DNA of 7,091 nt from Acidobacteriota bacterium (GCA_003153585.1 PLZZ01000217.1:8268-15358), one strand, 5' to 3'. Numbered from the stretch's first letter, positions 1-6,100 are shown. Numbers and translations: made by a program. Notes: a model not told the origin generated them from the sequence alone.

Positions 1-58
1 GGCGGCATTCACCTGTTCCTGCAGCGGCCAGGCGTCTGAGGGGCGCAACTTTCGAGTG

Positions 59-64
59 AGGAGG
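59..64 (+). promoter_or_regulatory. Shine-Dalgarno site that sets the start of the PDZ protein gene
   Basis: A perfect AGGAGG lies six bases upstream of the ATG at 71. The reading frame also has a GTG at 56, but that codon sits directly before this site and has no ribosome binding site of its own. The ATG at 71 is therefore the likely start, and it places a typical signal peptide at the very N-terminus. Confidence 0.85.
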
Positions 65-70
65 AACTAC

Positions 71-1270
71 ATGAAGAACTTGGTGTGCTCGAACCTCGTG
101 TTTGCAGGCGTGTTACTACTGGCTTTGGGCAGCGCGCCGGGAACGCTCAACGGCCAATCCCAAACTCAAGGCAAGACTCCAGCCGCCACGCCCGCTTCGC
201 CTGTCCTTTCCGGACCGGTGCAGGCGTGCCCGGATTCCAAAACATTAACGGAACTATTGAGCAACGCCAAACGTACTACTGAACAGGAACTGCAGTTGCA
301 GCTTGCAAATCTGCAGGACGAGATCGCCAAGGAGGTCGAGATGAGCGCACCGGAACTCGGGAAACTGCAGAGTCTCTCGGCCCAGGTTGCGGGCAGGGAG
401 TGGCAGGCCCGCGCAGAAGAGTTCGCATCTCACGCCGATGAGCTTTCGGCATTAGCGCAGGATAAAGCGGCTGAGGTTTGGGGCCAGGAGCCGAAAGTAT
501 TCAGCTCTTTTTCGGATGAGGGCGGCGGATGGCTGGGAGTGGAAATCGGCGAGATGACCGCCGATAAGGCCAAGGATTTGAGACTTTCGGAAGTGCGCGG
601 AGTCGAGGTGATTGACGTCGAACCAGATAGCCCGGCAGCGAAAGCTGGATTGAAGGAACATGACGTTATCACTCGGTATGACGGACAAGCGGTGGAGGGC
701 ACCGTGCAGTTCCGCCGGCTGGTACGCGAGACGCCAGCGGGGCGGAATATCCCGCTCGCGATTTCTCGAAACGGCACAGCACAAAATATTTCCGTAGAGC
801 TTGGCGATCGCAGCGCGCTGCTGGAAAAGAAAATGCGAGGAAAGATGCGGGATTTTGACGCTGCGTATGCGGTGGCGACGCCGAACTTTGATTTTCGTCT
901 GGACGGGCCGGAGGTTTTCGGCGCGATGGACGGGCGCACGCCTCTGCTGGGAATCAGCGCCGAAGACCTTACCGGGCAACTGGGGGCTTATTTTGGCGCG
1001 CCTGAGGGCGGCGGAATTCTGGTGCGCGAAGTTCGCGCTGGGACTGCAGCTGACAAAGCGGGACTGAAGGCCGGTGACGTCATCATCAAGATAGACAGCA
1101 AGCCGGTCAGTTCTTTGGGCGAGCTGCGGCAGCAGTTGCGCGACAAAACGGATGAAAAATCGGTGAGCCTCGGGATCCTTCGCAAGGGCTCGGAGATGAA
1201 CGTCGCGATCACAATTGAGAAGCTACAACCCATGGAGTCAACGCACATGATGCGTCGCGCGCAACTCTAG
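71..1270 (+). CDS. Exported protein with two PDZ domains and no protease domain
   Basis: A 399-residue protein. Residues 1 to about 28 form a Sec-type signal peptide (MKN, then a Leu/Val/Ala-rich core), so it should act in the periplasm or envelope. A Pro/Ala/Gln-rich linker follows, then a charged, probably helical or coiled segment at about 55-135. PDZ domain 1 spans about 152-246, with a GWLGV carboxylate-loop motif and an SPAAKAGL segment. PDZ domain 2 spans about 290-385, with PLLGIS, TAADKAGLKAGDVI and a C-terminal strand. The PDZ fold resembles the peptide-binding modules of HtrA/DegP proteases, but I see no trypsin-like domain and no GNSGG active-site motif, so it is not a protease by itself. 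It may bind C-termini of envelope proteins as a scaffold or adaptor; that role is inferred. A strong SD at 59-64 supports the ATG start. The gene converges on the sigma-factor operon and ends at its own terminator. Confidence 0.9.
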   Translation: MKNLVCSNLVFAGVLLLALGSAPGTLNGQSQTQGKTPAATPASPVLSGPVQACPDSKTLTELLSNAKRTTEQELQLQLANLQDEIAKEVEMSAPELGKLQSLSAQVAGREWQARAEEFASHADELSALAQDKAAEVWGQEPKVFSSFSDEGGGWLGVEIGEMTADKAKDLRLSEVRGVEVIDVEPDSPAAKAGLKEHDVITRYDGQAVEGTVQFRRLVRETPAGRNIPLAISRNGTAQNISVELGDRSALLEKKMRGKMRDFDAAYAVATPNFDFRLDGPEVFGAMDGRTPLLGISAEDLTGQLGAYFGAPEGGGILVREVRAGTAADKAGLKAGDVIIKIDSKPVSSLGELRQQLRDKTDEKSVSLGILRKGSEMNVAITIEKLQPMESTHMMRRAQL

Positions 1271-1303
1271 AAGCGAATCGGTATTCACCTGTAATTCCAC
1301 CCC

Positions 1304-1331
1304 AAGGCCCGGGCACGCTCCCGGGCCTTTT
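1304..1331 (+). terminator. Rho-independent terminator of the PDZ protein gene
   Basis: A perfect 10-bp stem pairs AAGGCCCGGG (1304-1313) with CCCGGGCCTT (1320-1329) around the six-base loop CACGCT. It is followed by TT and then AATTT, so the T-rich tract serves plus-strand transcripts. It starts 34 bases after the PDZ stop codon. Read on the minus strand, the stem is followed by TTGGGGTGG rather than a T-run, so it would be a poor intrinsic terminator for the converging operon. Confidence 0.88.
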
Positions 1332-1373
1332 AATTTGGCGATGAATTTTTGCTGGTAGGAAACGCTGCCAGCG

Positions 1374-1398
1374 CCGGGGATACGAATGCTATTCCCGG
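1374..1398 (-). other. Hairpin spanning the stop codon of the last operon gene
   Basis: CCGGGGATA (1374-1382) and TATTCCCGG (1390-1398) form a nine-pair inverted repeat with a 7-base loop. One position is a G-T pair on the plus strand and an A-C mismatch in the minus-strand RNA. The minus-strand TAG stop (1391-1389) lies at the loop edge. There is no following T-run on the minus strand, so this is not a classic intrinsic terminator. It could be a 3'-end stabilising hairpin or be incidental. Confidence 0.35.
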
Positions 1399-2132
1399 AC
1401 TATTTCGGCATTCGCGGCGGGAGCTAAAAGGCGCATGAGTTTGGGACCATCGAAGAACGCATCAATTTCATTGTCTTCCGTTTTGACTCGCAATTCTTCC
1501 AAGCTGGCGCCGCCGATGTCCTGCTTGCCGAGCGATTCGACCGTGATGCTACCGGGCGTTATTTCCTGCGGGACCAGAACGGCAAAGGATTGCGCACCTT
1601 TCTTGTCCCAATCGTAGAGGCGGAAAAGAACGGCGTACTGATGATAGAGATTGTTATCGAGCACGACGATGCGCGGAGAGTTGAAGGTGAACTGCTGGGT
1701 ATAAGGACGAGCGCCTTCGAGGTGCAGCTCCACATTAGCTTCAACGCCATTGAAGACAATCACGGAGGAGGCTTTTTTTGCACCTTCCGTGGACCATTCA
1801 TATCGGATGGGCGTCCCGTCGGGTTTGAGATTCAGCGTTCCCTTGACTCGGGAGGAGCCTTGCGGAGACTGGATTTCGGATGTGCCGTGGGCCACCCAGT
1901 CGTTTCCACTCGGTCCAATTTCGAATTCTTCCGTGCCGATTTTCTGCCCGTTAACCATGATGCGGAATTTTCCTTTGTCAGCCACAAAAGCATTGGCGGA
2001 GCCGGCAGCGGCCGGCGCCTGGCGGTGTTTTGCATGGGACGGCGAGGTTGCAAGAAGGACCATGGCGGCTGTCACGGTCAGGATTAGAAACATCGTAAGC
2101 CGAGAAATCGAAGAGTTCAGCTTTGGAATCAT
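1389..2132 (-). CDS. Exported protein of unknown function, last gene of the sigma-factor operon
   Basis: A 247-residue protein. Residues 1-34 form a clear Sec signal peptide: basic start, hydrophobic core at about 13-28, and a likely cut after SHA. No lipobox cysteine is present, and I see no cysteine anywhere in the protein. The mature part looks beta-rich, opening with a strand pair around MVNGQKIGTEEFEI and followed by repeated amphipathic strands. This recalls exported beta-barrel-like DUF families such as DUF3108/DUF6134, where a substrate-binding groove is often suspected, but I cannot assign it firmly. The ATG overlaps the aroK stop in the four bases ATGA (2132-2129), and AGGGTGA just upstream could serve as SD, so translation is probably coupled. 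Its place in an ECF sigma/anti-sigma operon implies an envelope role; the actual function is unknown. Confidence 0.85.
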   Translation of the reverse strand: MIPKLNSSISRLTMFLILTVTAAMVLLATSPSHAKHRQAPAAAGSANAFVADKGKFRIMVNGQKIGTEEFEIGPSGNDWVAHGTSEIQSPQGSSRVKGTLNLKPDGTPIRYEWSTEGAKKASSVIVFNGVEANVELHLEGARPYTQQFTFNSPRIVVLDNNLYHQYAVLFRLYDWDKKGAQSFAVLVPQEITPGSITVESLGKQDIGGASLEELRVKTEDNEIDAFFDGPKLMRLLAPAANAEIVRE

Positions 2133-2674
2133 GCAGTCACCCTGGGGAAGATTCCCAGCGCGAGAATCTGTTCCACCACGCGCAAAGGCTCAGTATTTGT
2201 TTCGACTCGGTAGTCGGCGAGTTCGTAGGACGGCAAGCGTTCGTCGTAGAGTTTTCGGAAGCTGGCTTCGTCGCGAAACAGAGGGCGATCCGTGATGTGA
2301 GCGGCGCGTTTGAGAAGATCGGAAATGGGACAGTGCAGCCAGATCAACGCCGCACCGCTCTGGCGTAGCAAGGCAACATTTTGTTGTTGGGCCGTGGTGC
2401 CGCCGCCGAGAGAGACGATACGAGGTTTTTGTTGTTCGGCGGCTTCGCCAAGAATGCGCGCGAGTTGGTCATGTTCCGCGCGGCGGAATTCCGGCTCGCC
2501 AAGCCTGGCGAAGATGATCGGGATGGTCTGCCCGGTGGCTTCCACTATGCGCTTATCGAGATCCACGTGCTGCCATCCAACCTGACGAGCAAGCAGCCGC
2601 GCAACCGTGGATTTGCCGGTGCCCATAAATCCGGTGAGGCAAACGAGCGTACGCGCGCGAGTTTCACTAACCAT
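2129..2674 (-). CDS. aroK: Shikimate kinase
   Basis: AroK transfers phosphate from ATP to shikimate, giving shikimate 3-phosphate on the cytosolic route to chorismate and aromatic amino acids. From the ATG at 2674 the protein has 181 residues, the usual family length. The P-loop GFMGTGKST is at 15-23. Asp38 and Asp40 (VDLDKRI) match the Mg- and shikimate-contacting Asp pair. FRRAE at 63-67 supplies the shikimate-binding Arg64. The GGG turn is at 90-92, the lid Arg130 lies in DRPLF, and Arg146 lies in ERLPSY. All key residues are present, so it should be active. A TTG at 2725 in the same frame overlaps the upstream stop as TTGA and would add 17 residues. I prefer ATG because it matches family length, though neither start has a good SD. 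It sits fourth in an envelope-stress-type operon, an unusual place for this enzyme. Confidence 0.93.
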   Translation of the reverse strand: MVSETRARTLVCLTGFMGTGKSTVARLLARQVGWQHVDLDKRIVEATGQTIPIIFARLGEPEFRRAEHDQLARILGEAAEQQKPRIVSLGGGTTAQQQNVALLRQSGAALIWLHCPISDLLKRAAHITDRPLFRDEASFRKLYDERLPSYELADYRVETNTEPLRVVEQILALGIFPRVTA

Positions 2675-2721
2675 GGAGCGGAACACCGAGGGCGGGTTGG
2701 TGTAATTGCGGGATGGAGCAA

Positions 2722-3618
2722 TCAATCACGTTTGAGAATGTTGATTGTACCATCGAAGGTCGTTAATTCGACTTTGGCGCGGCCGGCATTGAAGGTGCCG
2801 AACAAACTGTTGCCAAACCGGCTGTAGAGATGTTGCTGGTGGGCCTTGGGCGTGAGGCTGGCTTCGTTATTTACTTTGCCTTTCAGAGAAGTGGCGCTCA
2901 GGTCAAAGGAATCGGCCGGTGAAAAGCGAACTTCGATGACGCCACTGTAATTCTTCAAGCGATAAAGTCCGTTGGGCAGAAACTCGCCGGAGAACAGGAT
3001 ATTGCCGGTGGAGGTTTGGGCGTGGACGTGATAACTGTGAATGTCCGTAAGACGGAGATTTCCGCTGATGGAAGAAACCTCAAGTTTTCCGGCGCAGCGA
3101 GTGCACTGAAAAGAGCCGCCCACGGTCTTGATGGTGACGTAACCGGCGGAGTCTTCGAGGTCAACAGCCGCGGCCACGGTCTCGACGTTCATGTCGCCAA
3201 GGACGTTCGCGACATTTACTTCTCCCGAATCGTTGTGGATCTGAAGCTCGGCGTCTTCCGGGACGTTAATCTGATAGTCGGCACGCATATCGTCGGGCGC
3301 GACATTATCGGAAGTCGGATGAGTGGAAACGTCCACGCGGTTTCCCATTTGTTCGGCGTCCACTTCCACGTCATCGCTCGCGCGGGTTGAAATCACCATC
3401 ACTTCGGACTTGGTCCAAGCCTTCACAGTGATCATGCCGTTTGGATTGTGAAGGGTGATGACCGGGTGAGATTGAACCTTGAAATGCTGTTCCTGGCGGC
3501 GAGGCTGCGGTTCCGCGGACGCCATGCTGCAGAGCAGGAGACCGGGGACCAGTAAACTAGCGGTTTTCCAATTGCCGTTCGACATCAATCGTTGACGAAC
3601 AAAGTGAGAGGCGCTCAT
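2722..3618 (-). CDS. Exported DUF4097-like beta-helix protein
   Basis: A 298-residue protein with a signal peptide (core at about 19-31, likely cut after ASA at 33-35). The mature part is a run of short repeated strands with recurring turn motifs: DSGEVNV, SAGYVTI, ISGNLRL, STGNILF, YSGVIEV and FDGTINI. Such repeats at about 20-residue spacing are typical of the DUF4097 family, thought to form a right-handed beta-solenoid. These proteins often lie next to ECF sigma and anti-sigma genes, and their biochemical function is not established. Cys172 and Cys175 make a CTRC motif inside one turn, which could form a disulfide or bind metal in the periplasm. The ATG overlaps the anti-sigma stop by four bases (ATGA), and GGAG lies about ten bases upstream. 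A second ATG at 3585 (Met12) would also keep the signal peptide. Confidence 0.88.
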   Translation of the reverse strand: MSASHFVRQRLMSNGNWKTASLLVPGLLLCSMASAEPQPRRQEQHFKVQSHPVITLHNPNGMITVKAWTKSEVMVISTRASDDVEVDAEQMGNRVDVSTHPTSDNVAPDDMRADYQINVPEDAELQIHNDSGEVNVANVLGDMNVETVAAAVDLEDSAGYVTIKTVGGSFQCTRCAGKLEVSSISGNLRLTDIHSYHVHAQTSTGNILFSGEFLPNGLYRLKNYSGVIEVRFSPADSFDLSATSLKGKVNNEASLTPKAHQQHLYSRFGNSLFGTFNAGRAKVELTTFDGTINILKRD

Positions 3619-4283
3619 CGGTTGTTTTCTCCGCGTTCCGTCATCTGCGCTAGCAGATCCGCCTTCTGCTGATAGGCTTCGTAGAGATAATCCCGCGCCA
3701 CTTCGTTCTGGGGTTCTTCTTGCACACTTTTTTCACATAAAGCGATGTAGTTGTCAACAATTGCCAAATTTTTGTTGAGGGAAGCAGTTACCACGGGATT
3801 GGAATCGTTGAAGGATGCGAAAGAATGCTGCTCGGCGGTGAGTTGAGCGCTCAACGGCAGGGTGGAGTCCTGAGTGCCCTCCAGCCAGCGCGCTTCGTTG
3901 GCCCGTTTATTAATGGGCCTGCTCAATCCGAAGGCTACTGCAATCAACAATACCAAGTAGGCGCCTGCCAGAACCGGGCGCGGCAAGCCGGCGAACCATC
4001 CGCTGAACCACCGCGGGTGGGACAGTTCAAGTTGAGCGGTACGGCCATCATGAATAAGCCCTTCCTGTTCGAGTTGCGCTCGCAAAGAGGCCCACACGCG
4101 CGGAGGCGCTTCGGTTTCTTCGGCGTTCCAACTACGGGCTTCGGTGTGGATGGCATTCAGATCGTCGATGAAGTTTTGGCAAATGGGGCAATCACGAAGG
4201 TGAGCCTGCGCGTCGGGGTGAGGGCTGCCCTCCATCCAGAGTGGCAGGTGATTCAGGAAAGCTTTACACGTAATCGTTGCCAT
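3615..4283 (-). CDS. Membrane anti-sigma factor with zinc-finger (ZAS/zf-HC2) domain
   Basis: A 222-residue protein expected to hold the neighbouring ECF sigma factor inactive at the inner membrane until an envelope signal arrives. The N-terminal cytosolic domain carries Cys6 and the signature His28-x3-Cys32-x2-Cys35, the ZAS zinc-binding pattern. A linker with PPRVWASLRAQL follows. A single membrane span lies at about 103-120, bounded by PR and by RPINKR, so the C-terminal 100 residues should face the periplasm. That tail ends in charged helices (about 170-218, with NYIALCEKSVQ and DYLYEAYQQKADLL) and may sense or bind a partner; this is inferred. The ATG lies five bases after the sigma stop. 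GAGGA, about ten bases upstream, lies within the last sigma codons, so the two proteins should be made in step. Confidence 0.92.
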   Translation of the reverse strand: MATITCKAFLNHLPLWMEGSPHPDAQAHLRDCPICQNFIDDLNAIHTEARSWNAEETEAPPRVWASLRAQLEQEGLIHDGRTAQLELSHPRWFSGWFAGLPRPVLAGAYLVLLIAVAFGLSRPINKRANEARWLEGTQDSTLPLSAQLTAEQHSFASFNDSNPVVTASLNKNLAIVDNYIALCEKSVQEEPQNEVARDYLYEAYQQKADLLAQMTERGENNR

Positions 4284-4288
4284 TTCTT

Positions 4289-4933
4289 TCAGTCCTCGCC
4301 GCCAGAATCCGCACCGGCAGCCTTACGGTCCTCGCGAGCCTTATCACGAGTGGCTTCGTGAAGGAGTTCGCGAAGGCGCATGCGGGCCTTGTGCAACTGC
4401 GATTTCGAATTTCCGATGGAGCAATCCATGATCTCCGCAATTTCGTTGTGTTCGTACCCCTGTACATCATGGAGCACAAACACTGCCTTGTAGCCCGGAG
4501 GGAGCTGCTCGACGGCACGCTGTAAGTGGACGCGGTCAATCGAGCCGCTAAGCCTTAGATCCGGTGCCCCGAAATCCCGCCGGGGACCGCCGGATTCCTC
4601 GTCGGGCTCCGTGAGCTCATCTAACGAGGTTTCCGTTCCGGACTTCTTACGCAATTTCATCAAAACGACATTTACGGCCAGGCGGTGCAGCCAAGTGGAA
4701 AAGGCCGATTCGCCGCGGAAAGTAGCAATTTTTCGGAAGAGCTGGAGGAACGCTTCCTGCGTTAAGTCCTCGGCACCTGCCGTATTGCCAACCATCCGCA
4801 AACACAGCGAATAGACCCGGCGATTGTGCAAACGGTACAACCGCTCAAACGCCGCCGCATTGCCTTGCTGGGCGAGCCGGATGGCTTCCGCCTCCGGCAT
4901 CTCGTCCGTATCGTTTCGTCTCGTTCGGGCCAC
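4289..4933 (-). CDS. ECF-family RNA polymerase sigma factor (RpoE-like sigma-70)
   Basis: A 214-residue group IV sigma factor that directs RNA polymerase to a small regulon. Region 2 spans about 28-97 and includes the [17 protein letters not shown] segment that contacts core polymerase and the [12 protein letters not shown] helix for the -10 element. A variable acidic linker runs from about 98 to 130. Region 4 spans about 134-191, with [19 protein letters not shown] and the helix-turn-helix EIAEIMDC...SKSQLHKAR for the -35 element. The start is GTG at 4933; an in-frame ATG at 4900 (Met12) is the alternative, and neither has a strong SD. It is the first gene of the operon and lies five bases from its cognate anti-sigma gene. 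Autoregulation is usual for this class and fits the candidate promoter at 4978-5003. The ECF subgroup cannot be fixed by eye. Confidence 0.94.
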   Translation of the reverse strand: MARTRRNDTDEMPEAEAIRLAQQGNAAAFERLYRLHNRRVYSLCLRMVGNTAGAEDLTQEAFLQLFRKIATFRGESAFSTWLHRLAVNVVLMKLRKKSGTETSLDELTEPDEESGGPRRDFGAPDLRLSGSIDRVHLQRAVEQLPPGYKAVFVLHDVQGYEHNEIAEIMDCSIGNSKSQLHKARMRLRELLHEATRDKAREDRKAAGADSGGED

Positions 4934-4945
4934 GCTACCCGTCGG

Positions 4946-4970
4946 GACGCATCCCTAGCTGCGATGCGTC
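4946..4970. repeat. 8-bp perfect inverted repeat in the sigma-factor leader
   Basis: GACGCATC (4946-4953) and GATGCGTC (4963-4970) are exact reverse complements separated by nine bases. The repeat ends 12 bases before the sigma GTG start codon. It could fold as an RNA hairpin near the ribosome binding region or be a dimeric operator. Confidence 0.6.
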
Positions 4971-4977
4971 GGTCGCC

Positions 4978-5003
4978 TTAGAAGTTGTACCTATCGTTCT
5001 TCC
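4978..5003 (-). promoter_or_regulatory. Possible ECF-type promoter of the sigma-factor operon
   Basis: Read on the minus strand, GGAAGAA (5003-4997) resembles the GGAAC-type -35 element of ECF promoters. TCTAA (4982-4978) resembles the -10 element TCTGA. The spacer is 14 bases, a little short. Transcription would start near 4971, at the edge of the inverted repeat. The match is partial and rests on the usual self-regulation of ECF operons. Confidence 0.35.
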
Positions 5004-5233
5004 TGCTTAACAAATCGATTACTGGACAATTTTCGGCAATCAAAAGCAGCCGCAATACCGGCAGTGGCGCAGAAAACGCGCGTATGGTGCCCAGCTATTT
5101 TCGTCGTAATTCGCTCAAACGTCTAGCATTGTTCGGTCTTACGGCGGCCGCCAGGACCAGCAGATTGGGAAAGCCGGGCGAGTCAAGTGATGCTAAAACG
5201 CACCGAGTAGTTACAAGACAAATGAGATGACCA

Positions 5234-5950
5234 CTAAGCGGTAGCACGAGACATGTGCGGCCGCTCCCGCAACCGGCGGCGGACGAGGGCTTCGCCGGGA
5301 AGAGAATCCAATTCCAAGGCAAAGGCGGCTAGCTGCTCGGCGGGAAGGGCTTGCAGGAAAGACTTCAATATTATTTCGGACTCGCATAAACAGGTGTTGA
5401 AGTCATAATGCAGGCAATCGAGCATGTTCCAGCAATTGGCCGGCTGAACGGCAAGGCCGTGCGAAAGATCTTCAGCCGTCTGGTCGAATTCGCGGACGAC
5501 ATGCTCGACCGTATCGGAGAGAATTCGCAGCTTTTGGAAGAACCGAGAACGGTCGGCAAATAAGACATGGTGCAGAAGCCCGTTCCATTGAGCGGCATTC
5601 TGCGCCGTGTGGCCGCGGAAAAACTCAGTATTCAATGGTTCGACTAAAGGAACCCTAGTGAGCTGGCGTGCGCGAGTTGAAACCGCGCCGCAAGCTACGA
5701 CCAAGGTCGCTCCAAGGCGCACCAAGAGGTCAGCGGAGATAAAAACCTGTTGACGCGCGCAAACCAGTTCGCCACGGGAGCGAAGCGAGAGAGCTCCGTC
5801 GAGAGCCACGCTCATCATGGCATACGAGGATTCCCATTGCCGAACTACCGCCTGGAACAGATTGCTTTTTTCCCGCGGCAGCGCAGCAATCCAATCTTCA
5901 GAAACAGTCCGACGTGCGGCGGCAGCCTTCCGCCTCTGTTGACCAAACAC
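5234..5950 (-). CDS. Conserved-looking hypothetical protein, mostly helical, with clustered cysteines
   Basis: A 238-residue protein whose family I cannot name with confidence. No signal peptide or clear membrane span is seen, so it is probably cytosolic. The N-terminus is basic (RRKAAAARR at 6-14). The remainder looks alpha-helical, with several conserved-looking aromatic and charged stretches: EPLNTEFFRGHTAQNAAQWN at 104-123, ADRSRFFQKLRILSDTVEHV at 132-151 and LQALPAEQLAAF near the end. Six cysteines occur at 64, 87, 173, 179, 187 and 189, the last four within 17 residues (NCWNMLDC, then TCLC). They could bind metal or a cluster, but spacing alone does not prove it. The start is GTG at 5950; a G-rich GGGGGGAG precedes it closely, and an extended -10 promoter lies just upstream. 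It is divergent from lysS and not in the sigma operon. Confidence 0.75.
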   Translation of the reverse strand: MFGQQRRKAAAARRTVSEDWIAALPREKSNLFQAVVRQWESSYAMMSVALDGALSLRSRGELVCARQQVFISADLLVRLGATLVVACGAVSTRARQLTRVPLVEPLNTEFFRGHTAQNAAQWNGLLHHVLFADRSRFFQKLRILSDTVEHVVREFDQTAEDLSHGLAVQPANCWNMLDCLHYDFNTCLCESEIILKSFLQALPAEQLAAFALELDSLPGEALVRRRLRERPHMSRATA

Positions 5951-5973
5951 GCTCCCCCCAAGTAGTGAGCGGG

Positions 5974-5982
5974 ATTATAGCA
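5974..5982 (-). promoter_or_regulatory. Extended -10 promoter for the hypothetical gene 5234-5950
   Basis: On the minus strand the sequence reads TGCTATAAT: a consensus TATAAT (5979-5974) preceded by the extended TGn element. No good -35 hexamer is seen 15 to 17 bases upstream, which extended -10 promoters can tolerate. Transcription should begin around 5967, giving a leader of under 20 bases before the GTG at 5950. Confidence 0.65.
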
Positions 5983-6006
5983 CCGGTTTTCGCCAGAGGC
6001 GTTTTC

Positions 6007-6036
6007 TTGACGCTCGTAGAAGCCGACCGCTATACT
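6007..6036 (+). promoter_or_regulatory. Housekeeping sigma-70-type promoter of lysS
   Basis: TTGACG (6007-6012) and TATACT (6031-6036) each differ from the consensus by one base and are separated by 18 bases. Start of transcription would be near 6043, giving a leader of about 58 bases. That is too short for a T-box or lysine riboswitch, so lysS is probably expressed constitutively. Confidence 0.75.
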
Positions 6037-6083
6037 GCGCGCGGCTCCTCGAACGGGCGGAAGTTGCCGAAGGCCTGCTTACC

Positions 6084-6090
6084 GAAAGGA
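6084..6090 (+). promoter_or_regulatory. Ribosome binding site of lysS
   Basis: GAAAGGA lies ten bases before the TTG at 6101. The ATG at 6091 abuts this site, too close to be used, and is followed at once by TGA. Upstream in the lysS frame there is no ATG, GTG or TTG before the stop at 6017, so TTG is the only workable start in view. Confidence 0.6.
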
Positions 6091-6100
6091 ATGTGACCCA

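Larger units (their letters stand above)
4934..5233. other. 300-bp spacer upstream of the sigma-factor operon
   Basis: No convincing gene was found on either strand. The part next to the sigma gene holds an inverted repeat and a possible ECF promoter. The rest (about 5010-5233) carries the 3' flank of the 5234-5950 gene. It shows a short palindrome GGCGGCCGCC (5143-5152), but I see no stem followed by a T-run and no tRNA T-arm motif. Confidence 0.6.

Noticed and set aside
1..39. Possible tail of an upstream plus-strand gene ending at TGA 37-39
   Set aside because: Frame 1 reads 12 codons to a stop, but this is too short to recognise any family and another frame is equally open.
71..1270. DegP/HtrA protease assignment
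   Set aside because: Only the PDZ domains match; no GNSGG serine motif or trypsin-like domain precedes them.
1590..2295. Plus-strand open frames of 165 and 181 codons opposite the last operon gene
   Set aside because: They lie antisense to a gene with a clear signal peptide and coupled start, lack domain features and have no SD; they are shadows of GC-rich coding sequence.
2381..2827. Plus-strand open frame of 148 codons opposite aroK
   Set aside because: Antisense to a fully recognisable shikimate kinase, with no family resemblance of its own.
3825..4361. Plus-strand open frame of 178 codons opposite the anti-sigma gene
   Set aside because: Antisense shadow; the minus strand has an unmistakable ZAS motif and membrane span.
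5034..5160. Possible tRNA or small RNA in the spacer
   Set aside because: No T-arm GTTCRA motif, no cloverleaf pairing and no terminator hairpin could be found by eye.
4985..5230. Plus-strand open frame of 81 codons in the spacer upstream of the sigma gene
   Set aside because: No SD, no domain or signal peptide, and basic low-order composition; a chance frame in non-coding DNA is more likely.
5914..6096. Plus-strand open frame of 60 codons ending at the ATGTGA before lysS
   Set aside because: It begins antisense to the hypothetical gene and crosses both predicted promoters; not a credible leader peptide, with no run of Lys codons.
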